NCBI GenBank assembly: GCA_039111635.1
Contig: JBCAQO010000006.1
Location: 2,542,001 to 2,606,000 of the forward strand
Reading direction: 5' to 3'
DNA: 64,000 nucleotides
From: Heterobasidion occidentale
Taxonomy: Eukaryota > Basidiomycota > Agaricomycetes > Russulales > Bondarzewiaceae
Shown here: positions 23,014 to 36,081 of the stretch, in pieces
Numbering within the stretch: the first letter of the stretch is position 1
How the letters are laid out: each line of letters begins with the position of its first letter
Program-made: the position numbers and the translations under genes
The notes under the pieces: generated by a model
The model's database searches: none
The model's input: the letters and a program-made list of their open reading frames with translations, nothing else
Told to the model about the DNA's origin: nothing

Positions 23014-25116
23014 ATGCTGCCACACATACTCCTCGCTCTCTCGTTTCTCGCTAGCTCTTCGTCGGCTGCGCCTTCGACGAGTGGTGCCGTCCACATCCCT
23101 ATTACTAGACGCTCACATAATCCTGCGAAACGATCTGCCGAAGACAACATCGACCGTTTATCCCGCGCAGCAGACTTCATTCGTAATAGATATGGCTACT
23201 CGAGTCCGAATACGACTGTTCATCGCAGGCAGAGTAGTGCGGCGATCCCGATCACTAACCAGGTAAACCCATTTTTGTCGTTTTAGCCCCAAATCTGGAC
23301 TGACGTTGCGCCAAGGGCTCTGACACCAGCTACTTCGGCGTAGTCAACATTGGAACACCGTGCGTAGGATTATTCTTCAATGCACACAGTCTTCTTGAAT
23401 TTCGTTTCCATAATGCAGATCACAGAGCTTTGATGTCGTCCTCGACACTGGCTCGTCAGACCTTTGGGTAGCAGCAAATAATTGTCAATCATGCCCTTCT
23501 GGCACGCCCGAATTCGACCCGTCGAAGTCAACCTCGTTGCAGTCGTCAACCACGAGCTTGGAGCTTCATTATGGCTCCGGTGCAGTAGCAGGAACTTTGG
23601 CAGCAGACACTGTCACAATGGGTCCATACACAATTCAACAACAGACTTTCGGTGCGTTTATTGTCTAGTACTCTTACTCGCAGTGATTGATCTGTGCTCG
23701 TAGTGGTTGTGGATCAAATCACTAGCGGTCTCATCGATGGCTCTCTGGCTGGCATTATGGGCCTCGCGTTCGAGTCGATCTCCAACACTCAGGCTACTCC
23801 ATTCTGGCAAGCTCTGCTCAACAACAATCAATTCCAGAGCCCAGAGATGTCGTTCTGGATCACCCGATTCCTCAACGACGCCAGTGCGACTGACGAGGAG
23901 CCCGGAGGCGTTCTCACCCTTGGTGGCACCAATTCCACTCTCTTCACAGGCGACATCGATTTCCAGAACTTCCCCAGTGGAACTCAAGCTTCATTTTGGT
24001 TGCAAACTGTTACCGGTATGTCCTATTTTGGCTTTGGCTTTTTGATATCATTCAGGCAGTGACAAAGGCATTGACTTAATACTGATCTCATCATACCTGT
24101 GCAGCTGTCACTGTGAACGGCAAATCTGTGACCATCCCTACTGGTAACTCGGCTCTTGCTGCCATCGACACGGGGACAACCCTCATCGGTGGACCCAGCG
24201 CGGCTGTAGCAAGTATCTGGGCAGCGGTCCCTGGTTCTAGGGCGCTTACTGGTCAAATGGCAGGGTTCTTTGGATTCCGTGAGTCTTGGGATTCTACCTT
24301 TCAATCATCAGTAGCTCTGATATATCTTCCATCGTGAAATTAGCTTGCACTACCGATGTAGAAATTTCTATGTCTTTTGGAGGAAAGTCGTGGCCAATTA
24401 GCATCAACGATATGAACCTTGGTACGGTTGGTAGCGGCCTGTGCGCTGGTGGCATCTTCGACATCTCACAAGGAACCGACATCACCACTGGGGGCGGAAC
24501 TCCCAACTGGATCGTTGGTGACACCTTCCTGGTATGCTTGCTACGTACTTGACAAAGTAAAGAAGTGGACTAATCTCAACATAGAAAAATGTCTACTCCG
24601 TCTTCCGCGCGAACCCACCCTCAGTTGGATTTGCAGAGCTTTCAAATGCCGCCGGAGGCTCATCAGGTGCGTGCCGCTTTCACATATTTGTTGTCTCGCC
24701 ATTGTTCCTCGCCGTTAGACGGCCTTTCCTTTCCATGGCTCGGGACTTTTTGTCTCTTGAACAGCCTTTAACACAATCTTCTCCTCCCTCGGAGCAGCTT
24801 CTCCTACATCCTCCGCAGTCCCTACGTCGCGATCATTCACAGGAACGGCGGTAACCTCATCCATTACAGGGACTCCTGGTTCTGCCACTGGCTCTGCTAC
24901 CATCACCGGCACATCAAACCCCTTGCCTTCGGTCAGCAGTTGTGCGTTTCATTCCTCCTTGCTCGTCGTAGAACATATCTGATGAACTGTAACGCTCATA
25001 TATCCATAGCTGCGACATCAGCTGCACATGCTGGCTCCGGAACCGCTATCATGGCTATTGGTCTCTCGCTACTCGTCAGTCTCTTCACAGGCCGTTTCTT
25101 CCTTGGCTCTTCATAG
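23014..25116 (+). CDS. Secreted pepsin-like aspartic protease with GPI-type C terminus
   Basis: A1-family aspartic endopeptidase. Signal peptide MLPHILLALSFLASSSSA at 23014, then a propeptide with basic sites (TRRSHNPAKR, NTTVHRRQ) that suggest processing before the mature chain. Catalytic half 1: SFDVVLDTGSSDLWVAANN (about 23428-23480) and flap LHYGSGAVAGTLAADTV. Middle: GIMGLAFESISNTQATPFW. Catalytic half 2: AAIDTGTTLIGGPSAAV (about 24155-24210). Then PNWIVGDTFL and NVYSVFRANPPSVGFAELS. The C-terminal region is a Ser/Thr/Gly-rich linker followed by hydrophobic AIMAIGLSLLVSLFTGRFF, stopping at 25116, as in GPI-anchored yapsin-like enzymes. Both catalytic aspartates are intact and no frameshift is needed. 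Multiple short introns. Confidence 0.93.
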
Positions 25117-28100
25117 GGGCAACAGTGATTCGGTGGCGAAGGGTTAGATTGCGGGATTCACCTTCTCTCGATGTTGCATGAACGGATTGCTTATCCCACA
25201 AATGCAGCATTTGTTTCAATTGCTGGTTGACATACATGCAGCGTTTGTTGTATTATTTCTGCGTGGATTTACTTGCTGACGATCTCTTTACACACGTACC
25301 GAAGGACTGACGGACGTACTATGGTCTGCATATGTTCTTGAACATTGTCAGCATACCTGCAGATTCCCTTGTCTTCGTATTGTATTTATTGCATCACACT
25401 CTTTGTCTTGTGCTTGATTCTTTCTCAAACTCCTTCAGTAGCTTCCGTCTTGTGTGCAACAGATCCGAAGAGTCTTATAATCCCCGTTGACTTGATGCCC
25501 GACCTTTTATACCATTAGACCTCATCAAATTGGGTTTTATCCAGTTCTGACCTCCCAACGCGAGCGTTTCAGTGCTTGGATTCCGATTCAGCTGCCCAGC
25601 CGCGGCTGCGCAGCGGAACCAAACCCCATAGGTTTATTCTTCCGATCTTCTGGCAGGACTGCGCGGTTGTGGGGGATGTAATTATGGGGTAGAGATTGGC
25701 GCGACGCTTCCGCTCCGGGTGGGCAGGGTGCGGCTTATCGGCTTTTGAAATTGTCTGCTTTAGGATTGAGATCGCCACGACGCGTGATCGCGCGTCAGAG
25801 GTGCATGGGTGTCCCCGAATCTGCGGTCTGCTTTTCGAGTAGGGATCTACACGCCTGCACGTGTTCCGACCCGCACATCTCGGTACTGTCGACCATTCCG
25901 GCGGTCGTCCTGCAGGAGGATTACTCATGAAGACTGCAGGGCTCCCTGCTGCACATTCCTTACGTCTCAAACTTGTCTCGGGCACAGCGGGCACAGTATA
26001 ACATTCTCAATTTTCGGATCAATAAATATGCACCTCGAGCCGAGGTGGAGCGCCGGGAGGGCGACAAGAAATCGTGGCGCAGTTCAAGTTTTGAGTATTA
26101 GTTTCAAGCTCTGCCAATACCATGGGATGAAGACCGAAACATCTACAAGTTGGGCGCGAATGCAAAAGGGTGTGTTCGGAAAATGCCCGATGTCGATAAT
26201 ATACCTAGATTCGAACATGACTACGTTCTGGGAAGAACCGTGTTGTGCAGATGGGGACCCGACTCGGTGGTTTGTAATTCACAACAACAATACCTCCAAG
26301 GAAGGATATGAGTGTGGTAACATAGGGTAAAGGGCAGGGCGGGACAATGACGATGCCATTTCAGAGAAGGAGCGAGTGGCTGCAAAGGTCTGCTGCTAGA
26401 TCTCGGCGGCTCGAGAAGGGGTGTTAGCACGGGGCCTGAAGGCGATGACTGCGATACGCGAGGATACGCGCTCGGGAATCGGGCAGCAAGTCTGGCGAAG
26501 TCAGAGGAAATCGCGTAAGCGCCAGTGCCGCAAATCGGCCAGCCTGGCGACTGACTCGATAGACGCGTCTGCAGAACGCGTGCGTGTCCTTTTCGCATCG
26601 TCCAAGATCCGTTAGGTGTCATGTACGAAACTCTCTCGCGCTCGGTGGTTTCTCTGCCCGAATCGGAAGCGTGAGCGACCGTGAGCTGAAAGAACGGCGA
26701 GTCGAGTCACAGGCGTGTACTTCTATTGAACAATGATGGTCGCCACTGCGTACCAGTACCTCGTGGCTGACTTCAGGGATCCCATCCTACTGTACCAGGT
26801 TATCAGTCCGTGGGATCATGATTCTCGTCAGGGAACAATACGGATCCACATGCACGTCAATCTCCACGGACCTACCGGGAACCATGCAGTAGACCTGCAG
26901 TGAGCCTGCATGTCACATACTTGGTATCATTGCAGTCGGACGTCGGCGTCAACTTGCAGGGCTGAACATGCACGGAGTTAGGACTCTCGCAGACTGAACT
27001 CCCGGTCAGGCGCGGGCACATAGTTCTTGAGGCAAGCATCGCAATCCTATGCCGGACAACTCATTGAATTGCTATATGACGTCCCTGATGAGCATCCGTC
27101 AAAAAAACATTGTCCCGAAGCGCTACAGAAGTGCGACTTGCCGCCCGGTACGTCGAAGGGTACGATCAAGGAACGGGTGGTGCGGATAGGAATGGAAGTT
27201 TAGGAGAGTCTCGAGAAAGGTTCGTGCTCGCAGAAAGTCTGTCGGCTGCAAGAGGCTCAGGGATCGTCGAAAACAACGCCGTATCAGCATCAACGTGTGC
27301 TAAGAATAGAGCACGTGAGAACGTCATCCACTGGGCGGTGATCTTCTTAGACGCTGTGTCATCGCCTGTCACTCTGGATGAAAAAACAGTGTGGGGTTGT
27401 CCGATCTCTGCTCGGCGCATCAAGCACTGGCAAGTCGACCTGACACTCACCGGAGGATCCCGATCTGCATTCAAGAGCGCCAGGGTGAGGAATTCAGCGG
27501 GTGATCGCATCGAGGGTGTCTATGAATGGCAAGGATCATGTACAGAAGGAGGATCCCAAGTACATATGTTTCATGGCCGATGCGATGAACGGGTCATGCG
27601 CGCGCGAAGAGAACATGTGGGACAGACAGCGGACGAACGGCGATGCGAGGCCGCGAGGTATGACGAAGAAGCAGGCTGCATATTTTAGTGTCCGGGGAGT
27701 TGTGATTGCGGTGGACAAGAGAGCAGCGAAAACTTTAGCCGTCTCTTGGGAGGGGGCAGTTCTGAGTTTGGGATCATCAAACACCTAGCCACCGCGGTGA
27801 AGGCATGTTCGCAAAAGTAAAAAGAAACTGTTGGAAATTTCGTTGACCCGTGAAGAAAGTAATCGGCTGAGCGGTGGGAACACCGTCACGGGGGAGTGTC
27901 GGTGGTGCTAGGGGCGGCAGGATCTTCCTCTTGGTGTTGAAATGGCCAGCAGAAACGCGTCGGGAACCTATCAAGAGGGCAGTCCGATGAAGTCATTCAG
28001 TGACATTCACACACCGTAGCGAGCAACCATCTCCTCCTCAATGTTGAAATATCCTCAATTGGCACGCGTAGCACCATTTTCCCGACCGCCAGCAGGTGTT

Positions 28101-31061
28101 GTTGTTCCATCGATAGCAACGCCCGATTTGCCAAAGAGGGGGTATGTCAGATTCGCCAGAACCCGAGAGTAGCAGCTTGCTAGCCGTTAGGGGACATGAG
28201 CGGATTGTTGGTGCGGAGGTGGCCTTGAAGATCAGATCCACAACGGAGCTGCGAATTTCAGCTAAACGTTTCTAGGAAGTATGCCTCAATTAGAGCAGAA
28301 CTGAGAGAGAGAACGTCAACGCACCTGTGCTGAGTGTGAGTAGCGAGTCGCCTACCGTACACGCCACGCATATCGTGGCAACAAACTGCATAAGCAGCGC
28401 TCGGACCTCGAGTTCTTTCGAGTTCGTCAGCCAAGCGATTGTTATCCTTACACGATTTCCAGAACTATACAACGCGAGGCTTGGAGCAGGCTCTTCTTCT
28501 ATATATACAATGTCCCATTTTGTCCAAAACTACCGGAGCGGCTCTGATTCTGTGAAGACAAAAGGAAGACGAGGCCAATCCGGGTCGAATCGGTGGGGTC
28601 CTTTCTTACTTCATTAAGGGGGCGTCTCCCGCGGAAAAAAGAGTACCCCTTATACTCCGGAAGTCACAGCAGATTTCTGGGTATGCGGCAGCTAGACGCG
28701 TTGATCGAGGACCGGCGAGATCAGATGGGTCGCTCATGCGGACGTGTTGCGTCTTCCACCTCACGTAAAATACGAGAAGGAGGTTTAGAGAACAGGGCGC
28801 ACCTTCTGCTCGTTTGGAAGGCAAGTTTGCATCCATGCAGGCCAGATCGCAGTCCGTTGGTACCGTGTGTGATGGCACAAGCGTGCTACCCGTGGAACAA
28901 GAACATGAGCCAATGTACGGCCCGGAGTTAAATGCAATACGCACGTACGAGTTCCTTGCTGGCTCATGCCTTGACATTACGGGAGCAGCATTCAGCTGTC
29001 CATCGATAGCGCCGTATGGCACCGCTCTGTCCATGCTGAGACTCAGTTTGAGCTGCTAAGATAGAGTGAATGACATCACAGGCTGATGCGCACGCTCGCA
29101 CTAGGGATATAGAAGTAGCCATCTGACGGACGCAGCCTAAAGGCATCCTAGCAAAACCATCATCGACTGCCACAAGTATGCCTAGGCATGCAGTGCATGG
29201 ATAGCAGCGGGGCCACCTCCATCGAGGTGACGTTTTTTTCCATCTGCAGTGCACCTCAGCAGCGATCCATTGGGGCAAACCTTCGCTGTGGGTTCCAGCA
29301 CAGGCGTCATTGATCCGAACGGCCGGCGGGAAACTCCGAGCTTCCTAGACCTAACCCGACTGCAATAGAAACGACGCGAAACGAGGATCAGATCCACTCA
29401 CCTGGCTATGGGCAATCCTGCAAGGACCCTGGATCGAGTGTGTTGCTCTCGATGGCCGCGCGGCGGCAGCGGGTTGGTTGTGACTGCGGGAGATGAAGCA
29501 TGGCACGGTGAGCCGAGGGAGAGGTTACGAGATGCGATAGTGACTGGAATCGCATGGTTCATCGCGGAGTAGAAGGGAGCAGATAAACTCCCAAGGATTT
29601 GTAGGTGAAGCCAAGTATCCCCCCGAAACGAAGCTGTCGAGGATCTGAGACGATGCGCTCGCCGCTCGTCGAACGCGGAACCGTGCGGGGCCTGTGTGGG
29701 TCCATAAGAGAAGTAACAGCCATAAATTGCTTCTGGCCCAGGAATATAGCATTGGGGATTTTGAGTTTGTTACCACGAGGAAAGTGCGGTCATAGATTGC
29801 CGCACGAGTAAAAGGACTCGTCGCTTGAAAGGGATCAGGCAGGTCAAAGGTGGTTGTACGGCGAAGTTCTTCTTTCACGTACACTCGTCGTCATCGCAGG
29901 ATCAACAACGCACGGTGTACCCACGAAAAAGGCACCCGCAATAAACGCGAGAGCGAACGAGGACCCAAAAAGGTAGCGCGAGCGTTGAAAGCCCTGAATC
30001 CAAGTACACCTCTCCGAGTCAGTGGAATATTGCTATAACGACTCGGGAAGGGCACATATGTTCGCAGCCGAGAATAATGCCGCAAGCTGCCGCAAGGAGA
30101 TGTTCACAATTCGGAATACAAGGCTGCTCGAGATCGACGCGAGATGGGTGCGCTGCTCGAGGAAGACCCGACAATCGGCGCTGTCGAGCACTAAGATGCG
30201 CGTAAGTGGGGTGCTCCGAATGCAGTGGACGCACTCTCGAGGAGTGTCTCATCTGGATTTGGGATGGGCTGGCAGGTTCCCGAGGCCCGATCCGAAGGCG
30301 GGGGGCAATGGCGGTCGGTGATCACATGGCGACGGAGGACCAATTTCGAGAGGCAGAACCGTTCTTGGGGGACCGCGGCGGGCCGGAGCGGCGGCGGGCG
30401 CACGCGAGCTCGCGGGAGTCAAGCCGGGGCAGCGTGCCAAGCAGGAGCCCGCCACAGACGCGGCGTGAGTTGGCCAGCGTGGGACTGCAAGCCGCTCGCA
30501 GACGCGTTGGTCGACGTCGTCCCCATCCATCGCGGGCGGGGGTGGTCCCGAACGTCTGTCGACGTGACGAGACGGAGCGAGGGCCCACAGCCCCCGGCTA
30601 CGAGTCGACGCTACACATACAGCGTCCGAGTGCGACGCGACGGTGGTGGGGGTGGAACAAGTCGGAACAGGCGCCGAGGGGCTGGCTGGGCGGTGGTAAT
30701 GCAGGTGTGTCAGGGCTGGACCGCCAACGCGATCTGGCTTCAGCTGGGGATGGGCCGTGATTTTTGCCCTGATGCACACTAGACGCGCACGGATGGGTCG
30801 CATCAGATAGATCTATTACCACAGAGCCTGCTTACATAGTCCGCCTCTTCACGGTCCAATGTCAGTTCCTCCCTTGTCCTCGTCTGCTATTTATCGTCCC
30901 TCATGTCTCTCTGACTTCCTCACCTCCTCGCCCCGGTCCCGCATCCGGCTTTCTTGCATTTTCCTTCGACTGGGGGGCCTTTCTCTTCATTCATTCGCAA
31001 GCCCCTCGTCTCTCTCTTTACCTCTTCCCTATACGTTTATTTTTAACTACCCCGTTTTCTA
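25117..31061. other. 5.9-kb stretch without a credible gene
   Basis: I find no conserved protein motif, no splice-consistent ORF chain, no transposase or reverse-transcriptase motif, no terminal repeats and no tRNA in this stretch. The largest ORF (27110-27688, 192 codons) has no recognisable domain. The 30200-30800 part is GC-rich and open in several frames on both strands, as expected by chance. From about 30840 the plus strand becomes strongly pyrimidine-rich, the promoter/5' UTR of the transcription factor at 31062. Confidence 0.6.
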
Positions 31062-33376
31062 ATGGCCGAAAAATCCACTCCGGGACCGAGTCGCAGCACA
31101 GGCCCGACGCTGCAGAGGGGAAAGGCGTGCCTCCGGTGCAGGTGTGTGGTCATACTCCCCCAGCTCCGTCGACACCTGATCCTCACCCCCTCCATATAGA
31201 AAGCGGAAGATGGTCACGGTCTTCTCTCCCCTTCAGGCCCCCCCCCTCGTCGCTCATATTTTCTCCCACAGCGGTGTGACGGCACCAAACCAGCATGTCA
31301 ACAGTGCCAGCGTGCCAAGAAGGGCGATCTCTGCGAGTATGACGATGGAAAGGGCAAGACCAGGACGCAGGTGCTTCGCGAAAACATTGCTAAATTGGAG
31401 GCGCGGATCCGCGAGCTCGAGGATCCCGACCGGAATGATTCCTCGATCACTCTGTTCGACCCTCACGCATTGCTCTTCTCCGAAGAATCTTCGTCCTCGA
31501 GTGCCGGCTCGCCATCGAGCCTCCCGTTCTCGACATCGCACTCGCCATATCCGTTCGGTGCGTAGGTCGCTGACTCACCCTACCTCTTGCTCACAACGGT
31601 CCCCGCGCGCAGAAGCATCCCCCACACCGCCACTTCCGACCCCATCCATTCCATGGGATCAAGTCACCGTACGTCCTTTGCCTTTCTCACCGCCACGCCG
31701 AAGCTGAAGGTGGGCCACCGACAGTCGGGTTCACCCATTCCCTTCGGCCGAGGAGGTCTAGCAGAGCCGGTACCAATCGAGTTAGCGCAAACCTTGTACG
31801 TGTCTCTGCGTTGGTGGCTGTCCACGACGTGGCCTCATCTCCCTTCCACAGCCTGGACATTTTCTTACCTCACAGACATCAAGTCGGCTTGGAGCTGCAC
31901 ATCGACCGCCTCAGAACTTCTCTCCTCCTACCCCCCGAGGAGCAGCGCCATCCCGTCCTAATGAACGCCATCTACCTTTGGGCATGCTACCTTTCACGAC
32001 CACAATCACTTGGTCAACACGAACCCCTGTACCTCGCACGATCTCTCGACTTCCTCAACGAAGCACTTCAGAACTCAAACAAAGTCATCGACATCATCCA
32101 AGGCTGCTGCCTGATTTCCCTCTACCTGCTTACAAATGGCCGGCTCCTCGAGGGGAGTTACCACGCAAGCGTCGCCGCGTCCCTCGCGATGCAGTGGGGC
32201 CTCCACCGGCAAGTATCTGAGGAGCCCGATACGGGAGTCTGTCTCGATTCCAGCTTCAAATTGCCGCCGCCGGCTGATGCCATCGAGCGGGGCGAGCGAA
32301 TCCTGGCATTTTGGCAGGTGTTCATCTTGGACCGTTGTTGGTCTGTTGTCCTCCAACGACCGTCGACGATTCAAGACGGCAGGGACATGCTGACATCCAT
32401 CACGTTGCCCTGGCCACAGGACATACAGGATTATGAAGCGGTACGTATGCACCACGCGCGCCATTGACGCCGCTTCGTCTCGTCTCGTCTCGTCTGACCG
32501 TCGTTATTTCACCTAGGGCAATTTCAGCAATCTTCTCGACTTCGCGACGGTGCAGGCGTTCTTGATGCATCATAGCCAAGTCCCCACCTTTGACGGTGGC
32601 TTTTCTGATTTTGCGCTCCGTGCGAAGGCGTCCGCACTGTTCGAAGAGGCCGTCAAGCTGTCCTGCACCTGGTCTTCACGTGTGTCTCATTCCTGCTGAC
32701 TAATTTTCGGTGGATCGGTCGCTGATGATGACTGTCCAGATCTTGCGTTGACCGAGTCCGTCGACGACGAGAGTCAGGCGCTTGAGAATACCATCCAGCG
32801 CTTCACCGCCAGTCTCCTGCCCCTCCATCAGCTCAACGGTACCCTTGCCGAGAGTAAGCACTCGCTGATCGTCGTCCACACCCTCGCACAGGCGGCGCTT
32901 GTTCGTCTGCATTACCGATTTAGCGAGAACAACCACCTCCGTCACGAGAAGTGTCTCCAAGCAGCGCGTGCTTGTCTGCTTATTATTCGACACATCGGCG
33001 ACGCAGACTACGACTACCTCGACCCGATCATTGGCGTAAGTGCCACTTATATTTATCATAACCACCGAACTGATGTTTGCTCATCAGTCATGCTGGGGAT
33101 CGGCGGCTAATGTTTTGGTTCGCGAAATCGCTAGAATAGAAGCGTGGTCAGCGGTGAGCACCGCAGAGCTGCATGCGCATGTTGGGACTTTCGTTAGCGC
33201 AATGTCGAAACTCAGTTTGAGGTTCCCGTTGCTAGGTGATTCCCTCCGCCGCATCTGTATCATTAAGACAGAATCTTGACGCAAGGAATCCTTTTTCCGC
33301 TCTTTTTTATCCCCATCCTTTTGAAAATGCAGGCTTCCAGGCGTCGAAGATCCAGAGAGAGTTTGGTACGATCTGA
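31062..33376 (+). CDS. Zn2Cys6 fungal transcription factor
   Basis: Nuclear DNA-binding regulator of the fungal binuclear-cluster class. ATG at 31062. Exon 1 ends at 31141 within the cluster, exon 2 is only 13 nt (31200-31212), and exon 3 starts at 31272. Together they give CLRCRKRKMRCDGTKPAC then QQCQRAKKGDLC, the six-cysteine CX2CX6C motif. A coiled-coil dimerisation segment follows (VLRENIAKLEARIRELED), then Ser/Pro-rich linkers. The middle region matches fungal_trans (PF04082): DIFLPHRHQVGLELHIDRL, NAIYLWACYLSRPQSLG, LDFLNEALQNSNKVIDIIQG, AASLAMQWGLHR, AFWQVFILDRCWSVVLQRPS. The C-terminal part reads VVHTLAQAALVRLHYRF and VREIARIEAWSAV, ending FQASKIQREFGTI with stop 33374-33376. Target genes cannot be inferred. 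Confidence 0.9.
32476..32495 (+). repeat. CGTCT microsatellite (4 units)
   Basis: Four perfect CGTCT units inside an intron of the Zn2Cys6 gene. Confidence 0.8.
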
Positions 33377-36081
33377 CTCCGTCGTCGGATGACACGGATC
33401 AGAGATGGGATCACGAAAATTGCAAAAGAAAAGAGAAGAACCACGACGATTTGAACGTTTTGGAACGGACTCGCAACCGGACTCTCGGACTCCCATTCCA
33501 ACTACTATGGACTACAAAGACAGTCTCGCATGCATCATCACGCTCTTTTACGATTCTCCTTCACGATGGACACCGCCTTTTTGGACTTTTATCTACCGTT
33601 ACGCGACATGCGGACTCGCACCCACGTTCTCGGACACTTTTTTCGCATCAATCAGGACACTTCGCACTTCACATGGACACATTATTCGCTCCTTTCTACC
33701 TGGACACTTTCTCCTTGAACGCTCTCATACTGACTTTCGTACTAATGACTTTATCCTCTGCTTCGCACCACGTACTCTTATTGCTACCGTACACACTTGC
33801 ATACTAACTTCCCCTTCACCGTTATCATACCCCTACCGTCACTGATCGGACAGAACCATCCACTCCACCCCCATCTCCATCCACTTCATTCTTCCTGCCT
33901 CGTGCGCCGCCCAGGCGCGCTTGGACATTGACCTCGCATTTGCTGTCGCTGCCTTCGCTTCCTTGCTATATCATTATTGGATTGTAGGATGACTTTCGGA
34001 CCTTTGTACTTCTACATATCTCGGACGTCGTTCTACCACACACGCACTACATAATTCACACATTGCATTCCGAACGTTTGGCCGGATCTGCATTTATATG
34101 GGTGCCCTCGAAGGCACGGTACCTCCTGGAGCGCATGGCATTGACAGGCCCGTCGGACCAGGATATGAACGCTTTGAGCATGTGCCAGCATGTGCCACTG
34201 TCATATTCGTTCATTTCTTGCTGCTCCCGCTCTCCCCTTGTCATCGAGTGCCTGCGCTTGTCGTCTTATGAGCTTTTAGCGTTGCGTCGCGCGCCCTGAA
34301 TGTTTCGATGCCATGTTCGTTTATTTGTGCCACGTCTGACAGGCGACTCATGATCAGGGGATGGGTAAGCACGAATAGCAGCTGGTGCCGAGGCGCCCTT
34401 GTGCGTGCCATTTCGCCGTTCTTGCCCTCTGCCCATCGTTATTATTAAGTTGGGCACGCCGGGCCCTATTTCGCAAGGCCGACTGGTCCCGACTCGGTGG
34501 GGCTGGCGTCCAACAGGGTCTCGACCAGGTGGATCAGTCACAGCGTGCCAGCCGAGTGCCAGCCGCGGCGAATGCTGGCGAATGCATTTCCGATCTACAT
34601 CCAGATTCCACATGGATCATCGATCGAGCGTGTCCCAGTCAAAGTGGTTGGTCCAAACAAACGCTGGGGTTACTCCTTCACCATCTCCCGAGCTCGCTGT
34701 GATGATGCGTGGTCATTCTGGTCCACTGCTGCGAGCAAGGTCGTCATGTCAAAACACTGAACAGGCCGGTGTTGGCTGCTGTCGATGCTCGTTTTCTTGA
34801 TCAGTGTCCTCGCCGATCTCTCCAGCGACAACGGAGACGTGTGGACCGCGTCACGTCCCACCGGCTCCATGGTTGTCGCCGGGAAATTGCCTCAGGAGCT
34901 CCGTAGAGCTCCGTGCTCCGTTTTCCGGCTGAATTTCAGCTGCTGTATAGACTTCGTCGCGATGCCATCTTCGGGTCCTCGTTGAATTATTAACGTTTCA
35001 ATCGTGAGTGTGTTCGAGGCCTTACTTGGAGCTTGGAAAAGCAGTGCTTACACTTTCAAGCACTAGATTCGAAGGTTTACTGGAAGCCTTCACATTGACG
35101 GGTTGGGCTCAGCGAGCACCCCTCGCAGGTCCTCATGTCGTGTTTATATATGGACGCTAGATTTTGTCCTTCACCGTCGTTGTTTTTGACATATATCATG
35201 ATCCATGTCACTTCCATGTCTTTGTGAGCACTTTCATTTTGTCTGCATAACCATACGTCATCGATTTCAAGCTTGAGCTCGGCCTATCGAGTGCGCTCAC
35301 TCGGATCACTCACTTATCTTCAGCAGGAAGGGCTCAGGATGGCCGATCTGTTTTTTTCGCTGGTCGTCCCTTCGATCAACGGTTAGTCTTGCGTATCACG
35401 TTCGCCCCAGGATATGCCGGTGCAGCGGGAAAGCCGTGGCGGGTTCAGGCAGTGTTCGGGCATGGACAGACATCGTTGTGCACTGCTGTATGTCTCGATA
35501 TCTCAATTTCTGCACTGTTTTCTTACGTGTCTCGTCGACATTACAGGCGCATAGTGGAAACGCTGTTCACCGTCATACAAGGTTACGCAATGACAAGCGG
35601 TTGCGCCTTGAAGGTTGAAATAGGGCGCAGTCACAACGATGAAGTTCAAATGGATCGTATGGACTATCTTCGGCGCTTGATCTCACCGGCGAAGCTCAGA
35701 TCTCCAAGAAGGCGGGTGCGACTTGAAACCTCTAGGAAGCCCGTCGACGTCTGTGATCGCCCTCGTCGATGCGAATCTCTACCTCATGGAAGCTGTCCCG
35801 GACTTCCGCAAGAAAGGCTCCTTGATGATGCTTCGTCCGAGACTACGCATTCACTGCATGTGACTTAGTAGGAAAGGTTGGTTATTGACGAAGCCGGCGG
35901 GTGTTTCGAGTCTTTCTAGGCCTTTCTTGTTTTTAGTGCCAAGGAGGCAATGAAATGGCGATGGGGTAATATGGGCGGGGCTGTTCAGGCTGTTCTTGCA
36001 TCGGGACTTTCCCTAACATGACATATATGACGTTGCTTGCAGGCTCTCGAGATTACATAACCCCCCAATCTGTCCAATGCA
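33377..36081. other. 2.7-kb gene-poor stretch
   Basis: Several unrelated open frames but no conserved motif. Small imperfect direct repeats are visible (GCATGTGCCA-like pair near 34177-34196; GTGCCAGC repeated near 34545-34562). The segment 35630-35870 reads weakly protein-like (MKFKWIVWTIFGA) but hits stops in every frame. It probably includes the 3' UTR of the transcription factor and non-coding DNA. Confidence 0.5.

Noticed and set aside
27110..27688. 192-codon plus-strand ORF in the gene-free interval
   Set aside because: No recognised domain, no promoter-like lead, low-complexity Arg/Glu/Gly composition, and equally long ORFs on the opposite strand.
30206..30803. Three overlapping ORFs of about 185 codons on both strands
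   Set aside because: GC-rich DNA poor in stop codons; all translate to Arg/Pro/Ser-rich text without motifs.
25117..31061. Hidden transposon in the gene-free interval
   Set aside because: No long terminal or inverted repeats, no integrase, reverse transcriptase or transposase motif in any frame that I could find. Very old remnants cannot be excluded by eye.
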